Of a stretch of 14,078 bases of DNA, positions 6,779-14,074 are shown piece after piece (within the stretch, counting starts at the first letter, position 1; the number at the start of each line of letters is the position of its first letter). The translations under genes and the position numbers were made by a program. The stretch spans positions 1-14,078 of the forward strand of contig JAGYMO010000133.1 in NCBI GenBank assembly GCA_018400255.1, written 5' to 3'. The notes under the pieces were generated by a model that worked only from the letters and a program-made list of their open reading frames with translations, searched no databases and had not been told where the DNA came from. This stretch comes from Deltaproteobacteria bacterium. Its GTDB lineage: Bacteria > Desulfobacterota > DSM-4660 > Desulfatiglandales > B25-G16.

Positions 6779-6949
6779 TTATTCAATAGGCTTGGCCTCA
6801 TCAATCATCATAACAGGAATGTCATCTTTTATCTCATATAAAAGCTTGCAATGATCGCATATGAGTCCATCTCCAGCATCATTTAAATGTATAGCCCCTT
6901 TGCATTTCGGGCAAACAAGGATATCTAGCAATTCTTTACTGATAGCCAA
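6779..6949 (-). CDS. Trm112-like zinc-ribbon protein (UPF0434/YcaR family)
   Basis: A 56-residue protein with the typical order of the bacterial Trm112p-like family: a short helix ISKELLDIL, then VCPKCKG (C13, C16), then GLICDHCKLLYEI (C31, C34), ending IKDDIPVMMIDEA. The four cysteines form the expected zinc ribbon, and the LLYEIKDDIPVMMIDEA block is the family's conserved tail. The start is TTG, preceded 8 nt upstream by a perfect minus-strand AGGAGG (plus-strand CCTCCT, 6958-6963). Eukaryotic and archaeal Trm112 activates methyltransferases; the bacterial role is poorly known. In E. coli the relative YcaR sits between lpxK and kdsB, so its place beside two LPS-core genes (convergent here) echoes a known context. 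It is easy to miss because of its size and TTG start. Confidence 0.88.
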   Translation of the reverse strand: MAISKELLDILVCPKCKGAIHLNDAGDGLICDHCKLLYEIKDDIPVMMIDEAKPIE

Positions 6950-7170
6950 AATATATTCCTCCTTCTATTTATAAAAAACCCTCTAAAGGACGTGTTGAAA
7001 CTGTTCAGTCTTTTAGCTCAATAAATAGTAACAGCCGTATTTTTTAAATTAAAACATTACTATAGTATATAGCATTATATCTTTTTTTGGCAAAAAAGCA
7101 AAACTATACTAAAAGCTAAAATGTTTCAAGAATCGGCGGTATGGAAATTAATTAATGCGAAAGAGGTATC

Positions 7171-8040
7171 TTGTCAACAATACACATAAAGCTGCTTTTA
7201 ACAGCCATTTTTTGGGGTGGTACATTTATTGCGGGCAGAATAGTGGGGAGAAATTTGGATCCCTGTTCAGCCGCATTCCTAAGATTCACAACGGCCTCAA
7301 TTTTCTTTATTTTCCTTTTATGGAGAGTTAATGGCCGGCTCCCGGCAATAAAGAAGAACCAGCTTCTCCCACTTACTTTACTTGGAATGACTGGTGTATT
7401 CACTTACAATATTTTTTTCTTTAAGGGGCTTAAATTAATTAATGCAGGCAGGGCATCACTTATAATCGCAAACAATCCCATATTTATTACACTCCTATCT
7501 GCCTATTTTTTTAAGGAAAAATTAAATCTAATAAAAATCTGTGGTGTATTCACATCAGTGACAGGCGCCATAATTGTTATATCCCGGGGAAATTTGAATG
7601 AAATACTTAATGGGGGAATAGGGTGGGGCGAATTTTATATCCTCCTTTGTGTTGGAAGCTGGGTAACCTATTCTTTGATTGGGAAATCTATTATGAAGAG
7701 TCTTTCTCCCCTTGTTTCAGTTTCATATTCTTCAATAATAGGTACCATCGCCTTGTTTATACCAGCCTATTTTGAGGGTGTAACAAAAAATCTTACGTAT
7801 TATCCTTTGAATGCATGGTTAGCAATTTTTTACCTTGGATTCTTTGGAACTGTACTCGGGTTTTTTTGGTATTATGAAGGGATAAAGGCTGTAGGCCCGA
7901 TGAAGGCAAGCCAGTTTATAAATTTTGTTCCAATAAGCGCAATAATAATAGCTTTTTTTGTTTTAGGAGAGCCGATAACTCTATCTCTCGTTATTGGCGC
8001 TATCTTGGTTATCTCTGGTGTTTATTTGACGAACAGGTAG
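7171..8040 (+). CDS. DMT-superfamily EamA-type transporter
   Basis: A 289-residue inner-membrane transporter of the drug/metabolite superfamily with two tandem EamA domains, about residues 5-139 and 150-287, giving ten predicted helices. Marks are the first-helix LLLTAIFWGGTFIAGR (8-23), NNPIFITLLSAYFFKEKL (101-118) closing repeat 1 and the matching NFVPISAIIIAFFVLGEPI (251-269) closing repeat 2, with the internal symmetry typical of the family. Relatives export amino acids, nucleotides or other metabolites; the substrate cannot be read here. The start is TTG at 7171 with AAGAGG (7161-7166) only 4 nt upstream; the ATG at 7155 is out of frame. The 221-nt gap upstream, shared with the divergent Trm112-like gene, contains AT-rich -10-like words but no convincing full promoter. 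It converges on the aap importer, suggesting but not proving linked amino-acid import and export. Confidence 0.9.
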   Translation: MSTIHIKLLLTAIFWGGTFIAGRIVGRNLDPCSAAFLRFTTASIFFIFLLWRVNGRLPAIKKNQLLPLTLLGMTGVFTYNIFFFKGLKLINAGRASLIIANNPIFITLLSAYFFKEKLNLIKICGVFTSVTGAIIVISRGNLNEILNGGIGWGEFYILLCVGSWVTYSLIGKSIMKSLSPLVSVSYSSIIGTIALFIPAYFEGVTKNLTYYPLNAWLAIFYLGFFGTVLGFFWYYEGIKAVGPMKASQFINFVPISAIIIAFFVLGEPITLSLVIGAILVISGVYLTNR

Positions 8041-8096
8041 TGTTCCAGTGTAAATAGTTATTAGCAATTCCGTATTCATGAAAATGTAATAAAATG

Positions 8097-8870
8097 TTAC
8101 AAAATTTGGCTGAGAAATAGCTTTGTCCTCTCGTTTTGAGGGTTTGTAAAAAATTCTTCTGGTGTATTTGTTTCTACAATTTGGCCAAAGTCCATAAAAA
8201 GAACTCTGTGGGCCACACTCTTAGCAAAACCCATCTCATGGGTAACCACTATCATGGTCATGCCCTCATGGGCGAGGTCAATCATGACATCAAGCACCTC
8301 CTTAATCATTTCAGGATCAAGGGCAGATGTTGGCTCGTCAAAAAGCATTACCTTTGGATTCATGCACAGGCTTCGGGCAATAGCTACCCTCTGTTGCTGG
8401 CCGCCGGAAAGCTGGCCCGGATATTTTTTGGCTTGCTCTTCTATGTTGACCTTCTTCAAATAGAACATAGCATCCTCCTCCGCCTTTGCCTTTGGTGTTT
8501 TGCGAACCCATATTGGCCCTAATGTAAGGTTTTCAATTATTGTAAGATGGGGAAAGAGGTTAAAATTTTGAAAAACCATACCAACTTCTGTACGAATTTT
8601 TTCAATATTCTTTACATTATTTGTTAGCTCAATATTATCTACCGTAATCTTACCTTTCTGATGCTCTTCCAGTCTATTAATGCACCTTATAAGGGTTGAT
8701 TTTCCGGAGCCTGATGGTCCACAGATGACAATGCGCTCTTTTTTTTGCACAGTAAGGTCTATGCCCTTAAGTACGTGAAAATCTCCAAACCATTTATGCA
8801 TGTTTGAAATTTCAATTATTGGGTCATCAATGGCCTGGTTTCCCCTTTTTCCTTTAGATAACTTATTCAT
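8097..8870 (-). CDS. aapP: General L-amino-acid ABC transporter, ATP-binding protein
   Basis: The ATPase of a polar-amino-acid ABC importer; it powers uptake by hydrolysing ATP at the cytoplasmic face of the AapQ-AapM channel. Counting from the upstream GTG (8876), Walker A GPSGSGKST is at 53-61, the Q-loop Gln at 103, signature LSGGQQQR at 156-163, Walker B VMLFDEP at 176-182, D-loop SALD at 184-187 and H-loop His at 213. All catalytic elements are intact. I prefer the ATG at 8870 (257 residues), because GAGG (8876-8879 read on minus) sits 5 nt upstream of it. That GAGG overlaps the first base of the GTG at 8876, so it cannot serve that codon. It is the last gene of the cluster, 167 nt after aapM, a gap holding a terminator-like structure, so it may be expressed at its own level. 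Confidence 0.93.
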   Translation of the reverse strand: MNKLSKGKRGNQAIDDPIIEISNMHKWFGDFHVLKGIDLTVQKKERIVICGPSGSGKSTLIRCINRLEEHQKGKITVDNIELTNNVKNIEKIRTEVGMVFQNFNLFPHLTIIENLTLGPIWVRKTPKAKAEEDAMFYLKKVNIEEQAKKYPGQLSGGQQQRVAIARSLCMNPKVMLFDEPTSALDPEMIKEVLDVMIDLAHEGMTMIVVTHEMGFAKSVAHRVLFMDFGQIVETNTPEEFFTNPQNERTKLFLSQIL

Positions 8871-8940
8871 TAACACCTCGAATAACCTTAGTATAAAACA
8901 AAAATAAAAGTAATACAGGTACGTTATTATTTTTAAGAAT

Positions 8941-9009
8941 AAAAAAGCCCATAATTATTTTTTGTACTGAATGTATATTATTTATAATAATCATGATCAG
9001 ATCAGGGCT
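8941..9009 (-). terminator. Possible attenuator or terminator between aapM and aapP
   Basis: Read on the minus strand, AGCCC (9009-9005) can pair with GGGCT (8950-8946), which runs into six T residues (8946-8941). An inner AT-rich stem CATGATTATT (8995-8986) pairs with AATAATTATG (8959-8950, one G-U). The two stems share one base and would compete slightly at the junction. Stem plus T-run is terminator-like, but the stem is mostly AT and the loop is long. Partial termination before aapP is the most it supports. Confidence 0.35.
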
Positions 9010-9037
9010 ATGCCTTACATCTTTACGTTAGCAAAAA

Positions 9038-10129
9038 TTATCCCCTTGAGAGCTCTCTTTCTAGTTTTCTACTATAATTAGACATGGAAAAACAGCCTGC
9101 AAAATAAAGGATAGCAATAAACATATACGCCTCTCTGCTAAATCCCATCCACTCTGGGTTTGAAAGTACTGACTGCGTAGTCTTAAGTAAGTCGAAAAGG
9201 GCTATAATCACGACAAGGGATGTGTCCTTGAATGCAGATATAAGAATGCTCACGGTCGGGGGAATTACTATTTTCAGGGCCTGGGGCAATATAACCAGTC
9301 TGAGCGTTAGATAGTAATTTAATCCCAGTGCTTCAGCAGCCTCATATTGGCCTTGTGTCATACCCTGAAGTCCACCACGAACTACTTCAGCTATATAGGC
9401 TGCAGTAAAAAGTATAATTGCCACCTGTGCCCTTAGAATTTTGTTTATTGTTATGCCCTCAGGTAGAAAAAGGGGGAAAATTATAGAAGACATAAAAAGC
9501 AGACTTATTAAAGGCACACCACGGATTAATTCAATATAAAGTATTGACAATACTTTTACGCCCTTCATTTTCGATTGACGTCCCAGGGCAAGGACAACCC
9601 CAAGTGGGTAGGCGGCAGTTAAACCAAAAACAGCAAGAAGCAAGGTCAAGGGCAGGCCTCCCCACTGGGTGGTTTCCACTGATTTTAGGCCAAGAAGGCC
9701 TCCTTTCATCAAAATTCCCATTAAAATCAGCCCTGTTATCCAGGCATATCCCAATGATTTTTTCCAGTTGTTTCTATTTCTGCTATAGAAAAGCAAGGAA
9801 AAAAGGATAATCATGGCAACAAGCGGTCTCCATTGTAACTCATAAGGATAAAAACCAAAGATTATAAATCGGAAATTTTTTGAGATGATCGACCAACATG
9901 CGCCTTCGGGAGACTGCCTGCAGGAAGCACTGCCTGCAAGCCATGTACTGTCGATAAATGCCCACTGCAATAATGGGGGAATTGTTTTCCATAGTAGAAA
10001 AAGCATTACTATTGTCAGAATTGAGTTAAAAACCCCATTGAATAAATTTGCCCGTACCCACCCTATGATTCCTATATTTACCCTCGGGGGTTTTAAATCC
10101 TCTTTTATATTTGCGCTCAATGCTTCCAA
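9038..10129 (-). CDS. aapM: General L-amino-acid ABC transporter, permease AapM
   Basis: One of two inner-membrane permeases forming the channel of the broad-range L-amino-acid importer. The 363 residues fit AapM, which is much longer than ordinary polar-amino-acid permeases because of extra N-terminal helices and a periplasmic segment; here that segment carries SASCRQSPEGACWSII (67-82). The MetI-like permease domain occupies about 155-355, with the ATPase-coupling EAA loop EAAEALGLNYYLTLRLVILP (263-282). The start is TTG at 10129, 6 nt after the aapQ stop, and GGAGAGG inside the aapQ end acts as its Shine-Dalgarno sequence about 9 nt away, indicating tight translational linkage to aapQ, which ends in tandem TAA stops. 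A glycine-rich cytoplasmic stretch precedes the permease core. Family assignment is strong. Confidence 0.92.
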   Translation of the reverse strand: MEALSANIKEDLKPPRVNIGIIGWVRANLFNGVFNSILTIVMLFLLWKTIPPLLQWAFIDSTWLAGSASCRQSPEGACWSIISKNFRFIIFGFYPYELQWRPLVAMIILFSLLFYSRNRNNWKKSLGYAWITGLILMGILMKGGLLGLKSVETTQWGGLPLTLLLAVFGLTAAYPLGVVLALGRQSKMKGVKVLSILYIELIRGVPLISLLFMSSIIFPLFLPEGITINKILRAQVAIILFTAAYIAEVVRGGLQGMTQGQYEAAEALGLNYYLTLRLVILPQALKIVIPPTVSILISAFKDTSLVVIIALFDLLKTTQSVLSNPEWMGFSREAYMFIAILYFAGCFSMSNYSRKLERELSRG

Positions 10130-10135
10130 GGCTTA

Positions 10136-11308
10136 TTACCTCTCCACAAGGGCTACTTTTTTATTGTACCAATTCATAAAAACTGATGTTGACAGGCTAA
10201 AGATGAGGTATATAGTCATAATTAATGCAACTCCTTCTATTGATTGCCCTGTCTGATTTATTGTTGTATTAGCTACAGAGACAAAATCCGGGTAACCAAT
10301 AGCAACTGCAAGGGAGCTGTTTTTCGTAAGATTTAGCATCTGGCTTGTAAGCGGAGGAATGATGACTCTAAGGGCCTGGGGCAAAATTACTAGATTTAAT
10401 ATAGCCCCTTTTTTTAGCCCGATTGCCATGGCAGCCTCAGTTTGTCCCGTACTGACTGACTGAATTCCGGCTCTTACCACTTCTGCCACAAATGCTGCGG
10501 TGTATAACACTAAACCAAGAAAAAGCGCAATAAATTCGGGACTTACAGTAACTCCCCCAACAAAATTAAAGCCTGAAAGCCTCGGTATATTCATTTTTAG
10601 GGGGGCACCAAATGCAACCCAGGTAAAAAGGGGTAGCACAACTATAAGACCCAAAGAAACAGTAAAGACAGGAAATAACTGTCCTGTTTTTTCCTGCCGT
10701 TTTCTAGCCCAACGTCTAATTGCATAAGCGGTTATGGCCCCAATTAAGAGCGCTAAAAGCATGTATTTATAGGCAGGGTGTGCTGCAGGCACGGCAAAGG
10801 CTGCGCCCCTGTTACACAAGAATACGCCTTTAAATGGACTAAGTGAATTTTGAGGTGAGGGTAGTGCCTCATAAAAAAGGGCATACCAGAAAAACAACTG
10901 GAGAAGTATAGGTATATCCTGCATGACCTCAATATAGAGTGACGATATCTTTGAGACTAACCAGTTTGATGAAAGGCGGCCTACACCAATAAGGGTTCCA
11001 ATAATCAGGCTAAAAATAATTCCTACAAAAGAAACCTTTAATGTGTTTAAAGCTCCTACAATAAGGGCTCTACCATAGGTATCAGCTGCAGAATAAGGAA
11101 TAAGGGATTCGCCTATTTCAAAGGAAGACTCTTTCTGGATGAAACCAAAGCCGGTAGCAATTGATTGCCTTTTAAGGTTTGTTAATGTATTGGAGACTAG
11201 ATAATAGGCAAGAAGGCCCACCATACAAAATATAAACATCTGGTAGATAAGAGATCTTTTTTTAGGATCGAGCCAGAAGGGTACCTTTTCTGATAGTGCA
11301 TTATCCAT
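10136..11308 (-). CDS. aapQ: General L-amino-acid ABC transporter, permease AapQ
   Basis: The partner permease of AapM. At 390 residues it has the AapQ layout: an N-terminal basic cytoplasmic tail with DPKKRSLIYQ (14-23), a first helix (about 23-40), and the permease core beginning at RALIVGALNTLKVSFVG (80-96). A long insertion at about 150-255 includes LCNRGAAFAVP and an extra helix pair. The C-terminal half contains the EAA loop EAAMAIGLKKGAILNLVILP (291-310) that contacts AapP. The ATG at 11308 has no clear Shine-Dalgarno sequence. It is separated from aapJ by 145 nt containing a strong terminator, so permease expression should be lower than that of the binding protein, the usual stoichiometry for such importers. 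It ends 6 nt before aapM. Confidence 0.92.
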   Translation of the reverse strand: MDNALSEKVPFWLDPKKRSLIYQMFIFCMVGLLAYYLVSNTLTNLKRQSIATGFGFIQKESSFEIGESLIPYSAADTYGRALIVGALNTLKVSFVGIIFSLIIGTLIGVGRLSSNWLVSKISSLYIEVMQDIPILLQLFFWYALFYEALPSPQNSLSPFKGVFLCNRGAAFAVPAAHPAYKYMLLALLIGAITAYAIRRWARKRQEKTGQLFPVFTVSLGLIVVLPLFTWVAFGAPLKMNIPRLSGFNFVGGVTVSPEFIALFLGLVLYTAAFVAEVVRAGIQSVSTGQTEAAMAIGLKKGAILNLVILPQALRVIIPPLTSQMLNLTKNSSLAVAIGYPDFVSVANTTINQTGQSIEGVALIMTIYLIFSLSTSVFMNWYNKKVALVER

Positions 11309-11410
11309 AAATTAGCCGTATTATATTCCCCTTCCAGTTTTCTCCTTAAATCTACTACAGCACAAAATCAAATAGTTTAGCCTTCATGATAAGTCATCAA
11401 GTATTAATGC

Positions 11411-11445
11411 AAAAAAAGATGTCCCCCATTCGAAGGGACATCTTT
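11411..11445 (-). terminator. Rho-independent terminator after aapJ
   Basis: On the minus strand, AAAGATGTCCC (11445-11435) pairs perfectly over 11 bp with GGGACATCTTT (11425-11415) around a 9-nt loop, and the right arm continues into a run of T (11417-11411). It begins 8 nt after the aapJ stop (11454-11456) and precedes aapQ. It should release most transcripts after aapJ and let a fraction read through into aapQ-aapM-aapP. Confidence 0.88.
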
Positions 11446-11453
11446 ACTATATT

Positions 11454-12473
11454 TTACCTAAGAGGCGCTGCGTACATTATACCGCCTTTAGTCCATAACT
11501 CGTTGAGGCCACGTTCTAGCCCAAGGGGAGTGTTTACGCCAACAGTGCGTTCAAATATTTCACCGTAATTGCCAACCTGTTTAATAATGTTGTATGCCCA
11601 TTTTTCATCTAAGCCCAGGGCCTTGCCCATACCTGGCGTTACGCCGAGAAATCGCTGAATCTGTGGATTTTTGCTTTTAAGCATCTCATCCACATTCTTC
11701 GAGGTAATTCCGAATTCCTCGGCCTCAATAAGGGCCATAACTGTCCAGTTTACGATATCATACCACTGGTCATCTCCATGTCTTACCACCGGGGCAAGAG
11801 GCTCTTTTGAAATAATTTCAGGTAAAAGAATATAGTCATCTGGGTTAGGTGCTACTGAGCGATGCGCAGCTAATTGTGAAACATCAGAGGTAAGGCAGTC
11901 GCAACGTCCTCCAAAGAAGGCCTTACTAAGCTCTGCTGTTTGCTCTATCACCACTGGCTTCCATTTCATGCTATTAGAACGGAAAAAATCAGCCGCGTTC
12001 ATTTCTGTTGTAGTTCCAGGTAAAACACAAACAGTTGCTCCGTCTAATTCCTTTGCGCTTTTAATACCCAGTTTTTTGGGAATCAGAAAACCTTGGCCAT
12101 CATAGTAATTGACATGAACAAAATTTAAACCATTCGTGGTTTCCCTGGTTAAGGTTTGAGTGGTATTGCGGCACAATATGTCAATTTCCTTTGACTGAAG
12201 CGCGGGAAGGCGTTGTACGGCGGTCAGGGCCACGAATTTTACCTTGTTAGCGTCGCCAAAGACTGCTGCGGCAACTGCCCTTGCTGTGTCCGCATCTATA
12301 CCCTTCCATATGCCTTTTTCGTCAGGCATGCTGAAACCAAACACACCACCGTTTACGCCTGCCTGCACAAAGCCTTTGTCTTGAACCTCTTGAAGGGTTC
12401 CTGCCTGGGCCATCCCCGTCATGGCAAATATTGCCAAAACAAGCACCATCAGACTTAATTTTAATAGTTTCAT
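11454..12473 (-). CDS. aapJ: General L-amino-acid ABC transporter, periplasmic binding protein
   Basis: The periplasmic solute-binding protein that captures L-amino acids and delivers them to AapQMP. The 339 residues are typical of AapJ. A signal peptide is clear: basic MKLLK, a hydrophobic core (about 6-18), then the likely cleavage site AQA-GT after residue 24. The mature part follows the family pattern: GTLQEVQDKGFVQAGVNGG near its start, GIWKGIDADTARAVAAAVFGD (54-74), a CRNTTQTLTRE block (ligand region), NYYDGQGFLIPK, then the late GITSKNVDEMLKS and FLGVTPGMGKALGLDEKWAYN segments. Cysteines in GGRCDCLTSDVSQL are present. The start is firm: minus-strand AGGAGG (plus-strand CCTCCT, 12481-12486) lies 7 nt before the ATG. 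A strong terminator follows. It heads the cluster, and upstream of it the 291-nt divergent region to the B3/4 gene holds no clear aapJ promoter. Confidence 0.94.
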   Translation of the reverse strand: MKLLKLSLMVLVLAIFAMTGMAQAGTLQEVQDKGFVQAGVNGGVFGFSMPDEKGIWKGIDADTARAVAAAVFGDANKVKFVALTAVQRLPALQSKEIDILCRNTTQTLTRETTNGLNFVHVNYYDGQGFLIPKKLGIKSAKELDGATVCVLPGTTTEMNAADFFRSNSMKWKPVVIEQTAELSKAFFGGRCDCLTSDVSQLAAHRSVAPNPDDYILLPEIISKEPLAPVVRHGDDQWYDIVNWTVMALIEAEEFGITSKNVDEMLKSKNPQIQRFLGVTPGMGKALGLDEKWAYNIIKQVGNYGEIFERTVGVNTPLGLERGLNELWTKGGIMYAAPLR

Positions 12474-12733
12474 TGTGTTACCTCCTATTATTTAAATGGT
12501 TAATTGTTGGGACTGCCTAAAGGCAATCTCTGTAAAATTGCATTTAAAATACATTAAAGACTGAAACATATTTAATGGCTATGGCCTTGAACACAGTATA
12601 ACAAAGTGTTTTATATCCTACACTAAGAAGTCAATTTTTAGCAACAAAAATAAGACATAAAGACTATGATACGGAAAATGTTTATAAATATAGTCATAAT
12701 AGGGTTATAAACCTCTATCAACATGGCTTAGGC

Positions 12734-12762
12734 TTGACCGAAAAAGTAATTTTTTGTATATT
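12734..12762 (+). promoter_or_regulatory. Sigma70-like promoter overlapping the B3/4 gene start
   Basis: TTGACC (12734-12739) and TATATT (12757-12762) each match the consensus at five of six positions, with an ideal 17-bp spacer. The predicted transcript start (about 12769) falls after the ATG at 12765, so promoter and start codon cannot both be used as drawn. The promoter is a sequence match only. Confidence 0.45.
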
Positions 12763-12764
12763 AA

Positions 12765-13469
12765 ATGAAAATTTATATTTCTTCAACCTTTAATAGTAAA
12801 AAAACGAAAATGTTCCCGGTTGTTAATATTTCTCCTGCTTATGCTGATGAGTATCCAAGGGTGAGTTTTGGTTTGACTTTGATTTCTAATTGCCAAAATT
12901 TTCTAAACCCCCCGGGTTTCGATTTATATAAAAGGAAACTTCTAAGAAATATGAGAAGGAGTGAGAGACTTTCTGAGGTTAGCCATAGAATTGAAATGTA
13001 CAGGGAATTTTTTCAACGTTTTGGCTCTGAATCTCCTTTAACGAATCATTTGAAAAGAACAATTAACAGCGGATTCCCAAGATATAATCTTATGGTTGAC
13101 GTACATTTTATGTCCGAGATGTTTTCAGGTATTTTAGTTGCTGTAACAGATTATGATACGTTTGAGGGTGATTTAACACTTGACCTGGCAAAGGAGGGAG
13201 AAATTTGCATTGGAATGGGCACTAGAAACCTTTGTGCAAAGGAGAAAGAGATTATCTTAAGGGATGAAAAAGAGATAGTTTGCATCCTCTGTCAAGGCGC
13301 CGATGAAAAAACCCGAGTAACGGAAAACACCAAAAATGTGCTTTTTTATGCCTATGCCATACCTGGTATAAATCCAGAGCATCTTGAAGAGGGGTTAACC
13401 ATCGCAGCTAAGACAATGAAGGAATTCGGAGGAGGCAATATAGAGGGTCTACGTATTCTTAACGTGTAA
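12765..13469 (+). CDS. Solo B3/4-domain protein (COG3382-like, PheRS-beta editing-domain relative)
   Basis: A 234-residue stand-alone relative of the B3/4 domain of phenylalanyl-tRNA synthetase beta subunit, the domain that hydrolyses mischarged Tyr-tRNA in the full enzyme. Features matching the solo family are SHRIEMYREFFQRFG (73-87), SPLTNHLKRTINSGFPRYNLM (90-110) and VDVHFMSEMFSGILVAVTDYD (111-131). They continue with GDLTLDLAKEGE (135-146), the GADEKTRVTENTKNVLF block (178-194) and a C-terminal LEEGLTIAAKTMKEFGGG (207-224). It is a cytoplasmic protein; trans-editing or an RNA-related role is inferred from homology and is not demonstrated. The ATG at 12765 is kept because residues 1-20 resemble the family's first strands, but it has no Shine-Dalgarno sequence and collides with a promoter match. 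M16 at 12810 is the alternative. A membrane-protein gene follows 14 nt downstream, likely in the same transcript. Confidence 0.85.
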   Translation: MKIYISSTFNSKKTKMFPVVNISPAYADEYPRVSFGLTLISNCQNFLNPPGFDLYKRKLLRNMRRSERLSEVSHRIEMYREFFQRFGSESPLTNHLKRTINSGFPRYNLMVDVHFMSEMFSGILVAVTDYDTFEGDLTLDLAKEGEICIGMGTRNLCAKEKEIILRDEKEIVCILCQGADEKTRVTENTKNVLFYAYAIPGINPEHLEEGLTIAAKTMKEFGGGNIEGLRILNV

Positions 13470-13483
13470 TTGCTGGGGGCATC

Positions 13484-13870
13484 ATGATACTGGTTTTATA
13501 TTTAGTGGCCATTTTGTTTGTTGTTATTGGTGTGATTTTAATTCTTTATACTAACTGGACAACTCATTTCTTTAAAAACGTTTTTTTTATAAAAAGGGTT
13601 AGGCTTCTTTCCGTTATACCTTTATTCTTTGGGGTAGTTCTAATAGCATGTTCTTTCTGCAACTCAAAAATAATATGGTTATCCCTTATATTGGGGTTCA
13701 TTGCTATATTCAAAGGGTTGTATCTTATTTTAGGACCGGTAAACCAGATTACGTTTTTTATTGATTGGTTTTTAAACCGTTCCGGTGAAGTTGTTATGCG
13801 TCTATTTGGTATAATAATGCTTGTTCTCGGATTAACTTTGATATCTAATGTATCATATTTAATGAAATAG
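13484..13870 (+). CDS. Four-helix inner-membrane protein of unknown function
   Basis: A 128-residue hydrophobic protein not assigned to a family. Predicted membrane segments lie at about 1-22, 40-57, 62-83 and 103-123. Between the first two is a short loop, TNWTTHFFKNVFFIKRVR, whose basic residues suggest a cytoplasmic side. The loop between helices 3 and 4 has ILGPVNQITFFIDWFLNRSGEV. The last helix, VMRLFGIIMLVLGLTLI, loosely recalls small YjeT/DUF2065-type proteins, but this is only a resemblance. The ATG has a GGGGG (13475-13479) 4 nt upstream. It starts 14 nt after the B3/4-domain gene, so the two are probably co-transcribed. Nothing in it points to a catalytic role. Confidence 0.75.
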   Translation: MILVLYLVAILFVVIGVILILYTNWTTHFFKNVFFIKRVRLLSVIPLFFGVVLIACSFCNSKIIWLSLILGFIAIFKGLYLILGPVNQITFFIDWFLNRSGEVVMRLFGIIMLVLGLTLISNVSYLMK

Positions 13871-13904
13871 ATTTAAGGGGAAAAATGTTTACAGAATATG
13901 GCGA

Positions 13905-14024
13905 ATGTACACATACCTTAATCCTTCCGTTCAACCTTTCACTTTTCTCTTAACAATTAAAATTTTAGCTTTGCTGCTGGTAAGTGCAATTTTTATGATT
14001 ATATTATGGATGAATTTTATATAA
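13905..14024 (+). CDS. Possible 39-residue single-span membrane peptide
   Basis: An ATG-to-TAA frame encodes MYTYLNPSVQ followed by a long hydrophobic stretch (about 12-39, IKILALLLVSAIFMIILWM) ending in MNFI. One membrane span is predicted. It starts 34 nt after the four-helix protein's stop, in the same direction. There is no convincing Shine-Dalgarno sequence. AAGGGG at 13875-13880 instead lies before a different, overlapping 22-residue frame starting at 13885. It may be a genuine small membrane protein or chance in AT-rich DNA. Confidence 0.3.
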   Translation: MYTYLNPSVQPFTFLLTIKILALLLVSAIFMIILWMNFI

Positions 14025-14057
14025 AAAAATTTGTAAGCGTTCACAGGTTAAAAGGTT

Positions 14058-14074
14058 TCCCGCTGAAAGCGGGA
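14058..14074. other. GC-rich hairpin at the right edge
   Basis: TCCCGCT (14058-14064), loop GAA, AGCGGGA (14068-14074): a perfect 7-bp stem in an AT-rich intergenic stretch. It could be part of another repeat or IS200/IS605-type end that continues beyond the window. It has no T-run within the visible 4 bases after it. Confidence 0.4.

Noticed and set aside
13885..13953. 22-residue frame after AAGGGG downstream of the membrane protein
   Set aside because: Too short, no recognisable features, and in a different frame from the hydrophobic ORF that overlaps it.
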